Part shown: positions 20,873 through 30,146 of the stretch, one piece after another
Layout of the letters: the number at the start of each line of letters is the position of its first letter
How positions within the stretch are numbered: position 1 is the first letter of the stretch
Program-made: the position numbers and the translations under genes
Origin: Veillonella sp. R32
GTDB taxonomy: Bacteria > Bacillota > Negativicutes > Veillonellales > Veillonellaceae
NCBI RefSeq assembly: GCF_010093125.1
Contig: NZ_NMZQ01000021.1
Span: forward strand, 38,988 to 102,987
Length of the DNA stretch: 64,000 nucleotides
Direction of reading: 5' to 3'
The notes under the pieces: model-generated
What the model was told of the DNA's origin: nothing
Databases searched by the model: none
What the model saw: only the letters and a program-made list of their open reading frames with translations

Positions 20873-21250
20873 ATGAAACGTGTGGCGATTGTAGTAGGTC
20901 AGATTCTATTGCTCGCCTTAATTGGAGTGTTAGGCGGGTACCTTAAAGAATGGTTAAATTTGCCATTGCCAGGAACTTTGGTGGGCATGATTTTATTGTT
21001 CTTGTTACTTTGCTCAGGGATTATTAAACTTAACTGGGTAGAACAAGGGGCGGCCGTATTAATTGGGGAATTATTGCTGTTTTTTATTCCATCCGCTATT
21101 GGAATTATTCAATATACACAACTTTTCGGTAGTACAGGGGCTATGCTATTAGGTGTAATCGTAACAAGTATTATTACCCTTTTAGTATCTGTAACTGTTA
21201 TTACCTTGAGTGTTATGAAACTACGTAGAAAGGGGTACAGATTATGGTAA
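20873..21250 (+). CDS. CidA/LrgA family holin-like membrane protein
   Basis: A 125-aa inner-membrane protein with four predicted hydrophobic segments. It has the LrgA/CidA pattern: LNLPLPGTLVGMILLFLLL near residue 30 and LLLFFIPSAIGIIQY in the third segment. The family is described as holin/antiholin-like, modulating murein hydrolase export and cell lysis; more recently it has been linked to pyruvate or acetate transport. It overlaps lrgB by 7 bases, and the two act as a pair. Confidence 0.88.
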   Translation: MKRVAIVVGQILLLALIGVLGGYLKEWLNLPLPGTLVGMILLFLLLCSGIIKLNWVEQGAAVLIGELLLFFIPSAIGIIQYTQLFGSTGAMLLGVIVTSIITLLVSVTVITLSVMKLRRKGYRLW

Positions 21251-21963
21251 ATTACACACTGTTTCAGATGATCAGTATTCATATCATCGAATCCTTAGTG
21301 GGTACTGTAGTATTGTACTTTCTTTTTAAAAAATTATATGAACGGTCGGGAAAGAAGTTATTCCTTACACCTTTGTTGGCCGTACCAGTGGTGATTGGTT
21401 TATTTTTAGTCACCATGAATATTCCTTATGATGTGTACCAAGAAGGTAGTCAGTACATTACGATGATGTTGCAACCGGCAACGGTAGCGTTTGCTGTACC
21501 TTTATATAAATTCCGGAGCGTGGTAAAAGAATACTTTATTCCACTGCTTGTTGTTATTGGTATGGGCTGTTCCATTGCGTTTCTTGGCTCGATGGGATTA
21601 GCTGAATTAGTGGGGCTAAGCCCTGAATTAGTTCACAGTGTGGCACCGCGTTCGGTGACAACGCCATTAGCCTTAGCCGCGTCTAATACAATGGGCGGGG
21701 ATCCTACGATTACGGCTATTTTGGTTATTGCCACGGGGTTAATTGGTATGATTATGACTACCATGATGATAAAACGAGCGCATATTCATAATCGCTTGTT
21801 AAAAGGTATGTTATATGGCATATCGGCTCATGGTACGGGGACAGCTAAGGCGTATGAAGATGGTCCTAAAACGGGGGCTATTGCATCGTTAGCTATGATT
21901 TTCATGGGCATTATGACGACAGTTATTGCGCCAATTGTAACGGCTGTTTCAGCCGTCTTGTAA
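21244..21963 (+). CDS. LrgB/CidB family membrane protein
   Basis: A 239-aa polytopic membrane protein and partner of the preceding CidA/LrgA protein. The family hallmarks are APRSVTTPLALAAS, then GGDPTITAILVIATGL, and a C-terminal GISAHGTGTAKAYEDGP with conserved His and Gly. It begins inside the end of cidA (ATG at 21244), so translation is coupled. The divergent LysR regulator probably controls both. Confidence 0.9.
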   Translation: MVNYTLFQMISIHIIESLVGTVVLYFLFKKLYERSGKKLFLTPLLAVPVVIGLFLVTMNIPYDVYQEGSQYITMMLQPATVAFAVPLYKFRSVVKEYFIPLLVVIGMGCSIAFLGSMGLAELVGLSPELVHSVAPRSVTTPLALAASNTMGGDPTITAILVIATGLIGMIMTTMMIKRAHIHNRLLKGMLYGISAHGTGTAKAYEDGPKTGAIASLAMIFMGIMTTVIAPIVTAVSAVL

Positions 21964-22078
21964 GGGCTATAATAGATAGATTGAAAAGAACTTAATAAGG
22001 GTAGTTCTTTGATTGGTTTAGCCAGTCAGTTAACTATATACGTATTTACACAAACTTACACAAACTTACTTAACAGAT

Positions 22079-22145
22079 ATGCCATGGTTGCTTAGTGGTA
22101 GTTAATTATTTAACTATGACTAGGAAATCATGGCGTTTCTGTTTA
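22079..22145 (+). terminator. probable terminator after lrgB
   Basis: A long interrupted hairpin: outer stem GCCATG (22081-22086) / CATGGC (22129-22134), inner stem TAGTTAA (22099-22105) / TTAACTA (22110-22116). A T-rich stretch follows. It is less compact than the other terminators here. Confidence 0.5.
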
Positions 22146-22181
22146 TTTTACGATATACTAAGTTAAACTAAGTTTAACTAC

Positions 22182-22230
22182 AATCATTAATGTAGTATGT
22201 GTAACAATAATCATTAATACAGTATGTATA
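22182..22230. repeat. 22-bp direct repeat upstream of the TauE-like gene
   Basis: Two near-identical copies of AATCATTAATGTAGTATGTG plus TA (22182-22203 and 22209-22230, four differences or fewer) 27 bases apart, immediately before the gene. They could be paired operator sites or a simple duplication. Confidence 0.5.
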
Positions 22231-22251
22231 GCAATGTAGGAGCGGACTTAT

Positions 22252-23067
22252 ATGGATGGTGCAAGCGGTGTAATTTTAGGTATGTCGTTGGGGATGTTAT
22301 TACAATTTATTGTGCTTGGTATCGGCGTCGGGGCTTTTGGTACTTTAATCGGTGCTGGTGGAGGCCTTGTATTCGTGCCTGTTTTTTTGTACACGTTTAC
22401 CGATTGGTCACCCGCTATGGTGGTAGGCACCTCGCTTACTATTGTAATGTTTAATGCCATGTCTGCTTCAACGGCGTTTATTAAACAAAAGAAGATTTTA
22501 TATAGTGCGGCTATATGGTTTACATTAGCTACTATTCCTGGGTCGTATTTGGGGGCAGTAGCTTCTGAGAGTTTTGATATAGCTATGTTGAAATTCTGGT
22601 TTGGGTTATTTTTGCTTTGCATGTCTACTTTTATCGGGTATAAGAATTTTACCAAGGGACAACGTAAAGAAGAATCCTTGCAACTTCATGAATTAACCTA
22701 TAGCAAAACGATTGGCTGTTTGATTAGTGTAGTGGTCGGTTTTATTTCTAGTGTATTTGGCATTGGTGGTGGCTTGATTCATGTAGCGGCACTTGTATAT
22801 TTGCTAGGATTTCCCACTCATGTAGCAACGGCTACAAGCCAGTTTATTTTATTCTTATCCACGATTAGTGGGGTAGCTACACATTTTTACTTAGGTCATA
22901 TTCAGTGGAATATCGCTATTGCTTGTGGTATTGGGGCTGTCATAGGGGCTCAATTAGGGGCGGCGCTTGCTAAACGATTGAAAGCAACTAGTATCTTGAT
23001 GGTCTTTTCAGTAGGAGTAGGTTTATTAGCGTTACAATTGATTTGGTCTTCAGGAAAGTTATGGTAA
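22252..23067 (+). CDS. TauE/SafE family sulfite/anion exporter-like membrane protein
   Basis: A 271-aa inner-membrane protein with about eight hydrophobic segments in two related halves. Each half has the family's glycine-rich motif: GTLIGAGGGLVFVP near residue 30 and SVFGIGGGLIHVAALVYLLG near residue 172. The family (DUF81, PF01925) exports sulfite, sulfoacetate or other organosulfonates, or takes up anions; the substrate cannot be inferred here. It is monocistronic, with a strong terminator. Confidence 0.87.
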   Translation: MDGASGVILGMSLGMLLQFIVLGIGVGAFGTLIGAGGGLVFVPVFLYTFTDWSPAMVVGTSLTIVMFNAMSASTAFIKQKKILYSAAIWFTLATIPGSYLGAVASESFDIAMLKFWFGLFLLCMSTFIGYKNFTKGQRKEESLQLHELTYSKTIGCLISVVVGFISSVFGIGGGLIHVAALVYLLGFPTHVATATSQFILFLSTISGVATHFYLGHIQWNIAIACGIGAVIGAQLGAALAKRLKATSILMVFSVGVGLLALQLIWSSGKLW

Positions 23068-23072
23068 AAAGA

Positions 23073-23129
23073 GATATCCTCGGGGCAGTTAGTGAACATA
23101 GTTCAAGGGCTGACTTTGAGGATATTTTT
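23073..23129 (+). terminator. Rho-independent terminator after the TauE-like gene
   Basis: Outer stem ATATCCTC / GAGGATAT with an inner GAAC / GTTC stem, followed by TTTTT. The outer stem is shared with the terminator at 24822-24887. Confidence 0.75.
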
Positions 23130-23341
23130 GTTAGTGAAAAACGAACAACTAAAGTGGCAAACTCTTTGGCGGAGTAACAAATGGCCTTGTTAAGTTGTGA
23201 AGATAAGTTGTGAAGATGTTTGGCGAAGTTCATATAGAGGCTATTTAAGTATGCTATTATAATTAATAATCATATGAGTATGAAAAGTAGTGTTATATGT
23301 GGTAAGATTGATATATAGGTGCGTAGATTGGAGGATGTCCC

Positions 23342-23710
23342 ATGAATAAGATATTGGTAAGCTTGGCGTTGTTAACATTGGTTTCATCAACAGCTTTGGC
23401 TGAACTGCAGACAGAAGTCATTCGCCATCCTGATGGAAGTGCGACGATTAATCAATGGGATCCTGAAGATGGGTATTCGTATTCTGAAGATGTGGAACCT
23501 TCAAAGCCTATTGTTATCCCTATGAAAAAGATTATTATGACGCCGACTGAGGCTAACGAGCTACGGGATGTAAATATTAATGAAGCGGTAAAATCTTGGC
23601 AAGATAAAAATGTCATTATTGATACGGGAAATAGCGCTGAAAGTAGTAATTCATCCAATCAAAAACAGAAAGACTCAGAAGATGTAAATGGTTTCTTTAG
23701 TTGGTTTTAG
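23342..23710 (+). CDS. small secreted protein of unknown function
   Basis: A 122-aa protein with a clear Sec signal peptide: MNKILVSLALLTLVSSTALA, with the cleavage site at ALA before Glu. The mature part of about 100 residues is polar and acidic, has a Pro-rich stretch about EPSKPIVIPMKK, and ends with Ser/Asn-rich sequence and FFSWF. There are no cysteines. I recognise no family. It is likely periplasmic and possibly specific to this genus. A GGAGG site precedes the ATG. The CRISPR leader begins downstream of its stop. Confidence 0.65.
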   Translation: MNKILVSLALLTLVSSTALAELQTEVIRHPDGSATINQWDPEDGYSYSEDVEPSKPIVIPMKKIIMTPTEANELRDVNINEAVKSWQDKNVIIDTGNSAESSNSSNQKQKDSEDVNGFFSWF

Positions 23711-23965
23711 GGGTAATAATGAATGGGCTGACTAGTGTTTATTTTAGGAAAATATCCTGAGCCTACTAGATATTGTAGATAAATATTCCTAGTTTGTAAT
23801 GTGCTTGTGCGAAAATGTAGCATGTTGTGAATTGAGGCAGGTTTCGCACCAGAAAGTAGTAAAATTAATCTATCATATTTATATATATTGATGGAGTTAA
23901 TAGTCTGAGCTTATGAAAAAGCTTAGTTTGCTGGGTATAGTAGAGGTTGTCTACTATATGTAGCT
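23711..23965 (+). promoter_or_regulatory. probable CRISPR leader
   Basis: 255 non-coding AT-rich bases directly 5' of the first intact repeat. The array is intact on this side and decayed on the other, which places the leader here. I cannot point to a specific promoter. Confidence 0.5.
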
Positions 23966-24469
23966 GTCGCTCCCTTTTCGGGGAGCGTGGATTGAAGTTA
24001 AACCCCTCAACCATTATGGTTGAGCCGGCTGATGTCGCTCCCTTTTCGGGGAGCGTGGATTGAAGTCGCAGCTTGATTTTTACCATTTTCAAATAATTGT
24101 TGTCGCTCCCTTTTCGGGGAGCGTGGATTGAAGTTGATAACTTGTTTTATATCATCTCCAGATAAATGTCGCTCCTCTTTCGGGGAGCGTGGATTGAAGT
24201 ATTTGGCGTGTAGAATACACCAAGAGCAGTAGAAGTCGCTCCTCTTTCGGGGAGCATGGATTGAAGTACCGGCTTTGTACATAATGCCATTATGTGATAG
24301 AGTCGCTCCTCTTTCCGGGGAGCGTGGATTGAAGTATTGGTCATTAGTTTTGCAATATCGTTCTTAGTTGTCTTTCACTTTCCAGGGAGCGTGGATTGAA
24401 GTTTTAAAATATCCCCTGATAGCACTAATAAGCAATTTTGCTTCTCTTTCGTGAAGCCTGAACTGAAGT
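23966..24469 (+). CRISPR. orphan CRISPR array, type I-C-like repeat, 8 repeats and 7 spacers
   Basis: 33-base repeats starting GTCGCTCCC, containing GGGGAGCGTGGATTG and ending GAAGT, the form of the type I-C (Dvulg) repeat. Repeats start at 23966, 24034, 24102, 24168, 24235, 24302, 24370 and 24437. Spacers are 33-35 bases. Repeats 1-3 are identical. Repeats 4-5 change the stem-loop to CTCCTCTTTC, and repeat 5 also has GCATGG. Repeat 6 has one extra C. Repeats 7 and 8 are degenerate. Decay grows away from 23966, so transcription is probably left to right. No cas gene lies in the window. Reading frames on the minus strand here are artefacts. Confidence 0.95.
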
Positions 24470-24938
24470 AGAGGTTGCTAACTTACAGTGGGCCAAGACA
24501 TGAGTCGTACTTTTATCATTTAATGAGGTGAGGGGTCTTTGTTTCACGATAAGGCAGGTGTTTATATGCTAAACTTGCTATTATATTTTTCTTTTTAGTT
24601 TTTTTTATGCTAGGGATAAGCAAGCGCTCGAGAAAAATGGTAAAGAAAAAAGTCGAAGAAACAGCAAAGAAGCGGCAAAGAAATAGCAAGGAAACAGCTT
24701 AAAGATGGCAAAGAAACAACAAAGAAGAAACTAAGAAAAGTTAATAGAGTGAAATAGAAATATAGATTAATTCAAGTTGAAAATTAAAAATACAAATAGA
24801 AATAAATACAAATAGAAATATAAAAATATCCTCAAGCTATCAGTCGTAGTAGCTTTCTGCAATCTGATAGGCAAGAGGATATTTTTTATAGAGAATTATA
24901 TATTAGATTTATATGTATTAGGATTACCCCTATTAAGG
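24470..24938. other. A-rich spacer between CRISPR array and ABC exporter
   Basis: No gene is recognised. At about 24640-24760 there are AAAGAAA/GCAAAGAAA-type imperfect tandem repeats. The region ends with the exporter terminator at 24822-24887. Confidence 0.5.
24822..24887 (-). terminator. terminator of the ABC exporter operon
   Basis: Outer stem AAAAATATCCTC / GAGGATATTTTT, inner stem CTATCAG (24837-24843) / CTGATAG (24864-24870). It has T runs on both strands, so it can act in either direction. Confidence 0.8.
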
Positions 24939-26850
24939 CTACACACTCATACCTTTCGCATAGTTTTCATATAATGTTGTGTAGTAGCCACCCTTAGCCA
25001 GTAGTTCTTGGTGTGTACCTTGTTCTACAATTTGGCCTTGGTTAACGACGAGCAATAAATCAGCATCTCGTATAGTAGATAAACGATGGGCGATAACAAT
25101 GCCCGTACGGCCATGTAACAATTGTTGCATGGCTTTTTGTACTTCTACTTCGGTACGTGTATCTACGTTAGCCGTAGCTTCGTCGAGTATGAGAATACGA
25201 GGATTTGCTAAAAAGGCACGAGCAATAGTTAATAATTGCCGTTGTCCTTGTGATAAGTCATCGGCGCCATTTTTTAACACGGTATCATATCCTTGTGGCA
25301 AGGTACGAATGAAATGATCAGCCATAGCTAGTTTAGCAACAGCCATGATTTCGTCACGTGTAGCATTTGGTTTGCCATAGGCAATATTATCGGCGATGGT
25401 ACCTGTAAAAATCCAGGTGTCTTGTAGAACCATTCCGACTAATTGGTGGAGCGTTTTACGACTGACATCACGTATATCCACGCCATCAATGGTAATGGCT
25501 CCACCATTAATTTCGTAGAAGCGCATAAGCAAGTTAACAATAGTCGTTTTACCCGCTCCCGTAGGACCTACAATAGCTACTACATGACCGCCAGGAATCG
25601 TGAAATTTACGGACTTCATCAATAGCTTGTTAGGCGTATATCCGAAGTCAACGTTATGAAATTCAATAGTGCCTTTGGCATTAGCGCCTAGAGGAGAGGT
25701 CAGCGACGTGTCAGATCCACTTATTTTATAGGAGACACTTACTTCATCGGACGCATTCATTTCATTGGATGCACTTATTTCCTCGAATGTCTTTACATCA
25801 TCGGATGTATTTATTTTTTCGGAGGCACTTATTTCATCGGATATACTTATTTCAGTGGTACCGGCATCTTCTTCTGGGGCTTGATCGAGAATTTCATAAA
25901 TTCGGCCCAGAGCGGCTTGTGTTTCTTGCAGTTTTGTTAAAATATAGGAGCTCCTAGAAATTGGATCAGACACTTGGGTGACGTATAGGAAAAAAGCTTG
26001 AATATCTCCTAGCGAAATTTGACCACGCAATACTAGCAGTCCACCTTGGATAGCTACCAGGACATAACCGATTTGATTAATGAAGTTAACTAATGGCATA
26101 ATGATTTGGCCCATGAAACCAGCTTTACGTTCATGCTTGAAAAGATTTGTATTTAAGCTGTTCAAGTGATTGGAGGTTACCGCCTCCAAGTTAAAGGCTT
26201 GAACGATTTGTTTACCTGAAATAAGTTCTTCAATGCCACCGTTGACAGCCCCTAAGGCCTCTTGATTACGTAGATAAATAGTACGCGCTTTTTTAGAGGT
26301 AATGAGTAAACCAATCACGCCTAAGGCGATGACGCCTAAGATAATGCTAGCTAAAAGTGGGCTAATCCAAATCATCATGGCTACGGCTCCCACAATGCCA
26401 ATAAAAGAAGAAATGAGCCCTGGAATCCCTTCGCGCAGCGTTTCACCAATCGCATCTAAATCACTGGTGATGCGGCTTAAGAAATCGCCTCGATTATGAG
26501 CATTAAAATAGGACATAGGCAGGCGATAAAGATGTTGACTTACACGCTTGCGTAAGTCGAGCACCATATTTTGAGAAACGCCAGAAATAATATATTCGCT
26601 GGCATAGGTAAAAATGGCGTGACAGGTGTAGAGAATGATGAGGATGACCACCGTATCGCTAGTGCTATCTAAGACGTGGGCGATGTTTTGTTGATTCCGT
26701 AAACCCTGTACTATGGCATCGACAATTTGGCCCAATAAACGAGGGGCAATGATTTCAAAAGGATGCGGCTAGAATCAAGGCCAAGAAAATGGTAAGTAGC
26801 CAGCCCCATTGGGCTTTAGATTCGTATATAAAACGTTGAAATAACTTCAT
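24939..26850 (-). pseudogene. ABC exporter half (permease-ATPase), N-terminal frameshift
   Basis: Second half of a heterodimeric multidrug-type ABC exporter. The natural start is the ATG at 26848-26850, overlapping the upstream gene's stop in an ATGA. That frame stops after 31 codons at TTT TGA. One base fewer in the TTTT run (26757-26760) joins it to the 598-residue main frame as ASFEIIAPRLLGQIVDAI, giving 636 aa. Main-frame domains: membrane domain to about residue 290, a linker of eight hexapeptide repeats (25707-25850), then the ATPase with Walker A GPTGAGKTT, signature LSQGQRQ, and ILILDEATANVD. Without the fix, the first membrane segment is separate. It could be a mutation, a sequencing error, or restart at TTG 26735. 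Confidence 0.8.
25707..25850 (-). repeat. 18-bp tandem repeat coding for a hexapeptide (8 copies)
   Basis: Eight tandem units of about 18 bases coding for ISISDE, ISASEK, INTSDD, VKTFEE, ISASNE, MNASDE, VSVSYK and ISGSDT. They lie exactly at the junction between membrane and ATPase domains of the exporter subunit. The unit is diverged but the period is kept. Confidence 0.85.
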
Positions 26851-28688
26851 GCGGACACCTCCTGAGAGGCTACGATTTGTTGATAAATAGGACAGTTGAC
26901 TATCAATTCATCATGCGTGCCAAAGCCAACAGCCTGTCCTTGATTAATGATGAGTACTTTGTGGGCTTTGCGAGCAGCGCTTACTTTTTGTTCAATAGAA
27001 ATAAAGGCCCGTTCTGGATGCGTAGCTATTTCATTAGCTACGGCTTTGCGCACTTGTTGCTCAGTAATTCCGTCGAGAGCTGAAAAACTGTCGTCGAAGA
27101 TGAGCAGTTGTGGTTTTCGGATTAAGGCTCGAGCCATGGCTAACCGTTGTCGTTGACCACCTGATAAGTTGGTGCCACCTTGGGCGAGTTGATGCTCATA
27201 GCCGTCGTTAAAGCGACTAATAAATTCATGAGCGCCTGCTAATTGACAAGCAGCTTCCATGGTTGCTTGGGAGAGGGATTGGCCACCTAGGCCATATTGC
27301 AAGTTTAACGCAATGGACCCAGTGAATAAATAGGCTTTTTGTGGTACATAGCCAATTTGACGGCGAATAGTAGTTAAGGGCTGTTTAAAGATAGATTGAC
27401 CTTGAAATAGAATATCGCCCGATTCAATGGGATATAACCCTAAGATCAGTTTGGCAATGGTGCTTTTACCGGACCCAATATCACCCATAATAGCGAGCGT
27501 TTCACCAGCCTGGAGTGTAAAGGAAATGTTTTGCAAGGCCGGTTCTTCTGCATTGTCATAGCGAAAGGTAACATTTCGAAACTCGAGTACTGGTACCTTG
27601 TTAGTCGCAACTTCAGATATAGGATCTTCTGTTAAATGCGTTGTAGTTGATTTAGCGTTGTTGGTAATAGTCTCAATCGGATTGTTGGTAATAGCTGTAA
27701 TTGGATTGTTAGTAATAGCCGTAATAGGATTGTTGGTAATAACCGTAATGGGATGGTTCAAAAGTTCTTGAATGCGTTGGTAGCAAATCATCGCTTCTGG
27801 TACATCGAGTAAGACAAATACAGCCATAACTAGGTTAAGTAAAATGAGGGTGGCATATTCAATAATAGCCATAATGTCACCAATTTGTAGTTCACCAGCA
27901 CTAATTTGGTAACCGCCAAGCCATAAAATAACTACCGTGCTCATGTTGAAAATAATTAAAATACTAGGGAGACCAATAGCGTAGGTGCGTGATAAACGGG
28001 TGGCAGACCGAGCAATTTGAGAAAAGGCAGACGTTTCACGAGCTTGCTCATCGTCACTGCGGTTGAAGGCGCGAATTACGGCCATGCCAATCATATGATC
28101 GCGGACTAGGTCAATAATATAATCGAGTTGCTGTTGTACAGATTTTACAATCGGCAAGGCCTTTTTCTGTAAAATCGCCATTAAGACCACCATAATCATC
28201 ATGAGTGAAAGGATGACGAGGCCCATTTCAAAACTTTTGTAAAATGTGAGCCCTAGGCCGACGAGAATCATCAGTGGCATAGGGAGAATCAGATTAATTC
28301 CTTCCGCTAGGACAGATTGAATCTTTTCGACATCTCGGGTGGCACGCATGAGTAAGGTGCCGGTGCCGTATTTTGAAAAGTCGGCTAGGGAAAAGTCTTG
28401 TAATGCTTGTACTAGTTGTTGGCGTAAGCGTAAGCTCACTTGCGCGGCAATGTGAGAACTCATATAGACCGCGCTAATAGCTGCTATTACGGTAATAAAA
28501 GCAGCCCCTAACATAGAAAGGCTGAGTTCGTGAATCGTGTCTAAATCACCTAAGAGAACCCCTTGGTTGATAATGTCCGCTGTTAGGGTAGGGACAATGA
28601 GCGCACTGACTACGTGAACCAGTGACAGTATACAGGCGCTCAAAAAAGCCCATTTTACTGGGCTTAAATAAGTCGTGATGAATTTCAT
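26847..28688 (-). CDS. ABC exporter half (permease-ATPase)
   Basis: A 613-aa first subunit of a heterodimeric ABC exporter (LmrCD/YfiBC/MdlAB type). The membrane domain has six segments (about residues 1-305). The linker (residues 311-342) is made of octapeptide repeats NNPITAIT. The ATPase has Walker A GDIGSGKST, signature LSGGQRQRLAMARAL, and Walker B LLIFDDSFSALD. The Asp after the Walker B Asp, where the catalytic Glu usually sits, marks this as the degenerate half of such dimers. Its stop overlaps the start of the second subunit. It likely exports drugs, lipids or peptides; the substrate is unknown. Confidence 0.88.
   Translation of the reverse strand: MKFITTYLSPVKWAFLSACILSLVHVVSALIVPTLTADIINQGVLLGDLDTIHELSLSMLGAAFITVIAAISAVYMSSHIAAQVSLRLRQQLVQALQDFSLADFSKYGTGTLLMRATRDVEKIQSVLAEGINLILPMPLMILVGLGLTFYKSFEMGLVILSLMMIMVVLMAILQKKALPIVKSVQQQLDYIIDLVRDHMIGMAVIRAFNRSDDEQARETSAFSQIARSATRLSRTYAIGLPSILIIFNMSTVVILWLGGYQISAGELQIGDIMAIIEYATLILLNLVMAVFVLLDVPEAMICYQRIQELLNHPITVITNNPITAITNNPITAITNNPIETITNNAKSTTTHLTEDPISEVATNKVPVLEFRNVTFRYDNAEEPALQNISFTLQAGETLAIMGDIGSGKSTIAKLILGLYPIESGDILFQGQSIFKQPLTTIRRQIGYVPQKAYLFTGSIALNLQYGLGGQSLSQATMEAACQLAGAHEFISRFNDGYEHQLAQGGTNLSGGQRQRLAMARALIRKPQLLIFDDSFSALDGITEQQVRKAVANEIATHPERAFISIEQKVSAARKAHKVLIINQGQAVGFGTHDELIVNCPIYQQIVASQEVSA
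27663..27758 (-). repeat. 24-bp tandem repeat coding for an octapeptide (4 copies)
   Basis: Four tandem 24-base units coding for NHPITVIT, NNPITAIT, NNPITAIT and NNPIETIT, with a decayed fifth. They are in the linker between membrane and ATPase domains, the same place as the hexapeptide repeats in the partner subunit. Confidence 0.9.
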
Positions 28689-28799
28689 GTATATCGTTCC
28701 TTTTCAATATATTGTTGCTATACCTATTGTAGCATATTTGCCGGTATACGCCTACATGAGGCACGTTGAAAAGGGTGAGCTTAGCCTGTTTATATATGT

Positions 28800-30146
28800 C
28801 TATTTTACAATTTGAACGGTATAGCCATTAGTGTGAATGTTACTATTCGTACTATCTTCATTGTTTAGTTCAGTCAGATATGAATCGGCTGTGACATTCC
28901 AAATTGAATCTTGGCTGAGGGTAAGACTGGCCTTTTTAGCGGTGTGATTTGGATTGATGGCACCTGTTAAGGTAGAACCTTGATTTAATTTAACCTCAAC
29001 AGTGCTAGCGCTGTCTGCTTTAATATGGCCGTTAAGGGTTTGCTTGGTCCCTAAGAGTTTAGCTTGACCGCCGTTTTTACCATTGCGTCCCCATTGCTCG
29101 GCTTTAGCGTCTAATATGGTATCGCTATGGGGGGCTTGTAAATCTACTTGTTGTAACTTAATTTGGCCCTTTGTGTTAGATACTGTGAAAAATGGTGTTC
29201 GCCCCGTGTTAGTCAGTTTGCTATTTTGAAGCGTTAGCTGGGTAGTACCGTTATCGGCGGTATTAAGGTCGCTGAAGTATAAGTTGAAACCACCTGCACC
29301 GCTTAGGGTGGCATTGGTAAGATTTACATTAGCAGAGCCTTCTAAAGAACCGAGCGCGCTATTAGTAGCTTCACCTAAAACTTCAGTCAATTTCATAAGG
29401 CCTGTAGCTGAAACGAGCGGGCTGTTTACACCTGTAGTGGTAAGGCTGATTGTGTTACCTGTGAACTCGCTTTTGGTCTTGCTCCCTGTCAATAAGGCAG
29501 GACTAAGATCACCATGTGTGGTAATGGCACTTTGTTTTATGGTGGCTGTTGCACCATAAGCTAAAGATAAGCCTGGTGAAACGCGTCCATCAGTCCGCAA
29601 GGTGATACCGGTGGCTTGTATTTCAACGCCTTTACCACTGCCTACTAAAGCGGCAGCTCCTTGGCCATTGGTACGCAAGGTGCTATTAGTTACGGTTGCT
29701 TTGCTATAAGGTGCTACTAAGAGAGCTGCATTTTGACCCCGCCAAAGCGCAATGCCTTCATTATCGGCATTCCCTGTTTTGGAAAGCGTAGCCCCTTTTA
29801 ATTTGGCGTGACCTGTTTTTTGCGCGAGAATTACATTTTCATTGTCTTTAGTATTAGCAAGGCTCTTTTTAAAGGTTTGTGTGCCATTGACAATTTTAGT
29901 AGCTTTGAACTTGTAATTTTTATCTATCTTTTTACCTTTTTTGATAGCATCATCGGAATCACTGACAAGGCCTAACAGTTTGCCCGCTGCTTTAATAGGA
30001 TTAATCGTGGGCATGTCAGGCAATACTTTGCTTGCTATATAGGCACTGACAGGGTCAGCGGCTTGGGCCGGTGGGGCCATATATATGGCGAAGGTGCTAG
30101 CAATGAGAGTAGCAGTTATGATTCGTTTGAGCAATGTGTGTTTCAT
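28800..30146 (-). CDS. secreted beta-helix-like surface protein
   Basis: A 448-aa protein with a Sec signal peptide (basic start, hydrophobic core, AQA before Ala-Asp at about residue 29). The rest is made of short beta-strand repeats with Thr, Asn and Gly turns (NSTLRTNGQGAAALVGSGKG style). This looks like the right-handed parallel beta-helix passenger of pertactin/AIDA-type adhesins. It has no C-terminal beta-barrel, so it is not a complete autotransporter; it may be secreted, or attach otherwise. It stands divergent from the trimeric adhesin gene. The family is inferred from repeat style only. Confidence 0.65.
   Translation of the reverse strand: MKHTLLKRIITATLIASTFAIYMAPPAQAADPVSAYIASKVLPDMPTINPIKAAGKLLGLVSDSDDAIKKGKKIDKNYKFKATKIVNGTQTFKKSLANTKDNENVILAQKTGHAKLKGATLSKTGNADNEGIALWRGQNAALLVAPYSKATVTNSTLRTNGQGAAALVGSGKGVEIQATGITLRTDGRVSPGLSLAYGATATIKQSAITTHGDLSPALLTGSKTKSEFTGNTISLTTTGVNSPLVSATGLMKLTEVLGEATNSALGSLEGSANVNLTNATLSGAGGFNLYFSDLNTADNGTTQLTLQNSKLTNTGRTPFFTVSNTKGQIKLQQVDLQAPHSDTILDAKAEQWGRNGKNGGQAKLLGTKQTLNGHIKADSASTVEVKLNQGSTLTGAINPNHTAKKASLTLSQDSIWNVTADSYLTELNNEDSTNSNIHTNGYTVQIVK

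Noticed and set aside
22224..22454. 76-residue frame overlapping the start of the TauE-like gene
   Set aside because: Trp/Cys/Arg-rich, family-free, and out of frame with a well-supported membrane protein.
23865..24344. Three overlapping minus-strand reading frames with repeated HAPRK-type peptides
   Set aside because: They are translations of the CRISPR repeats and spacers.
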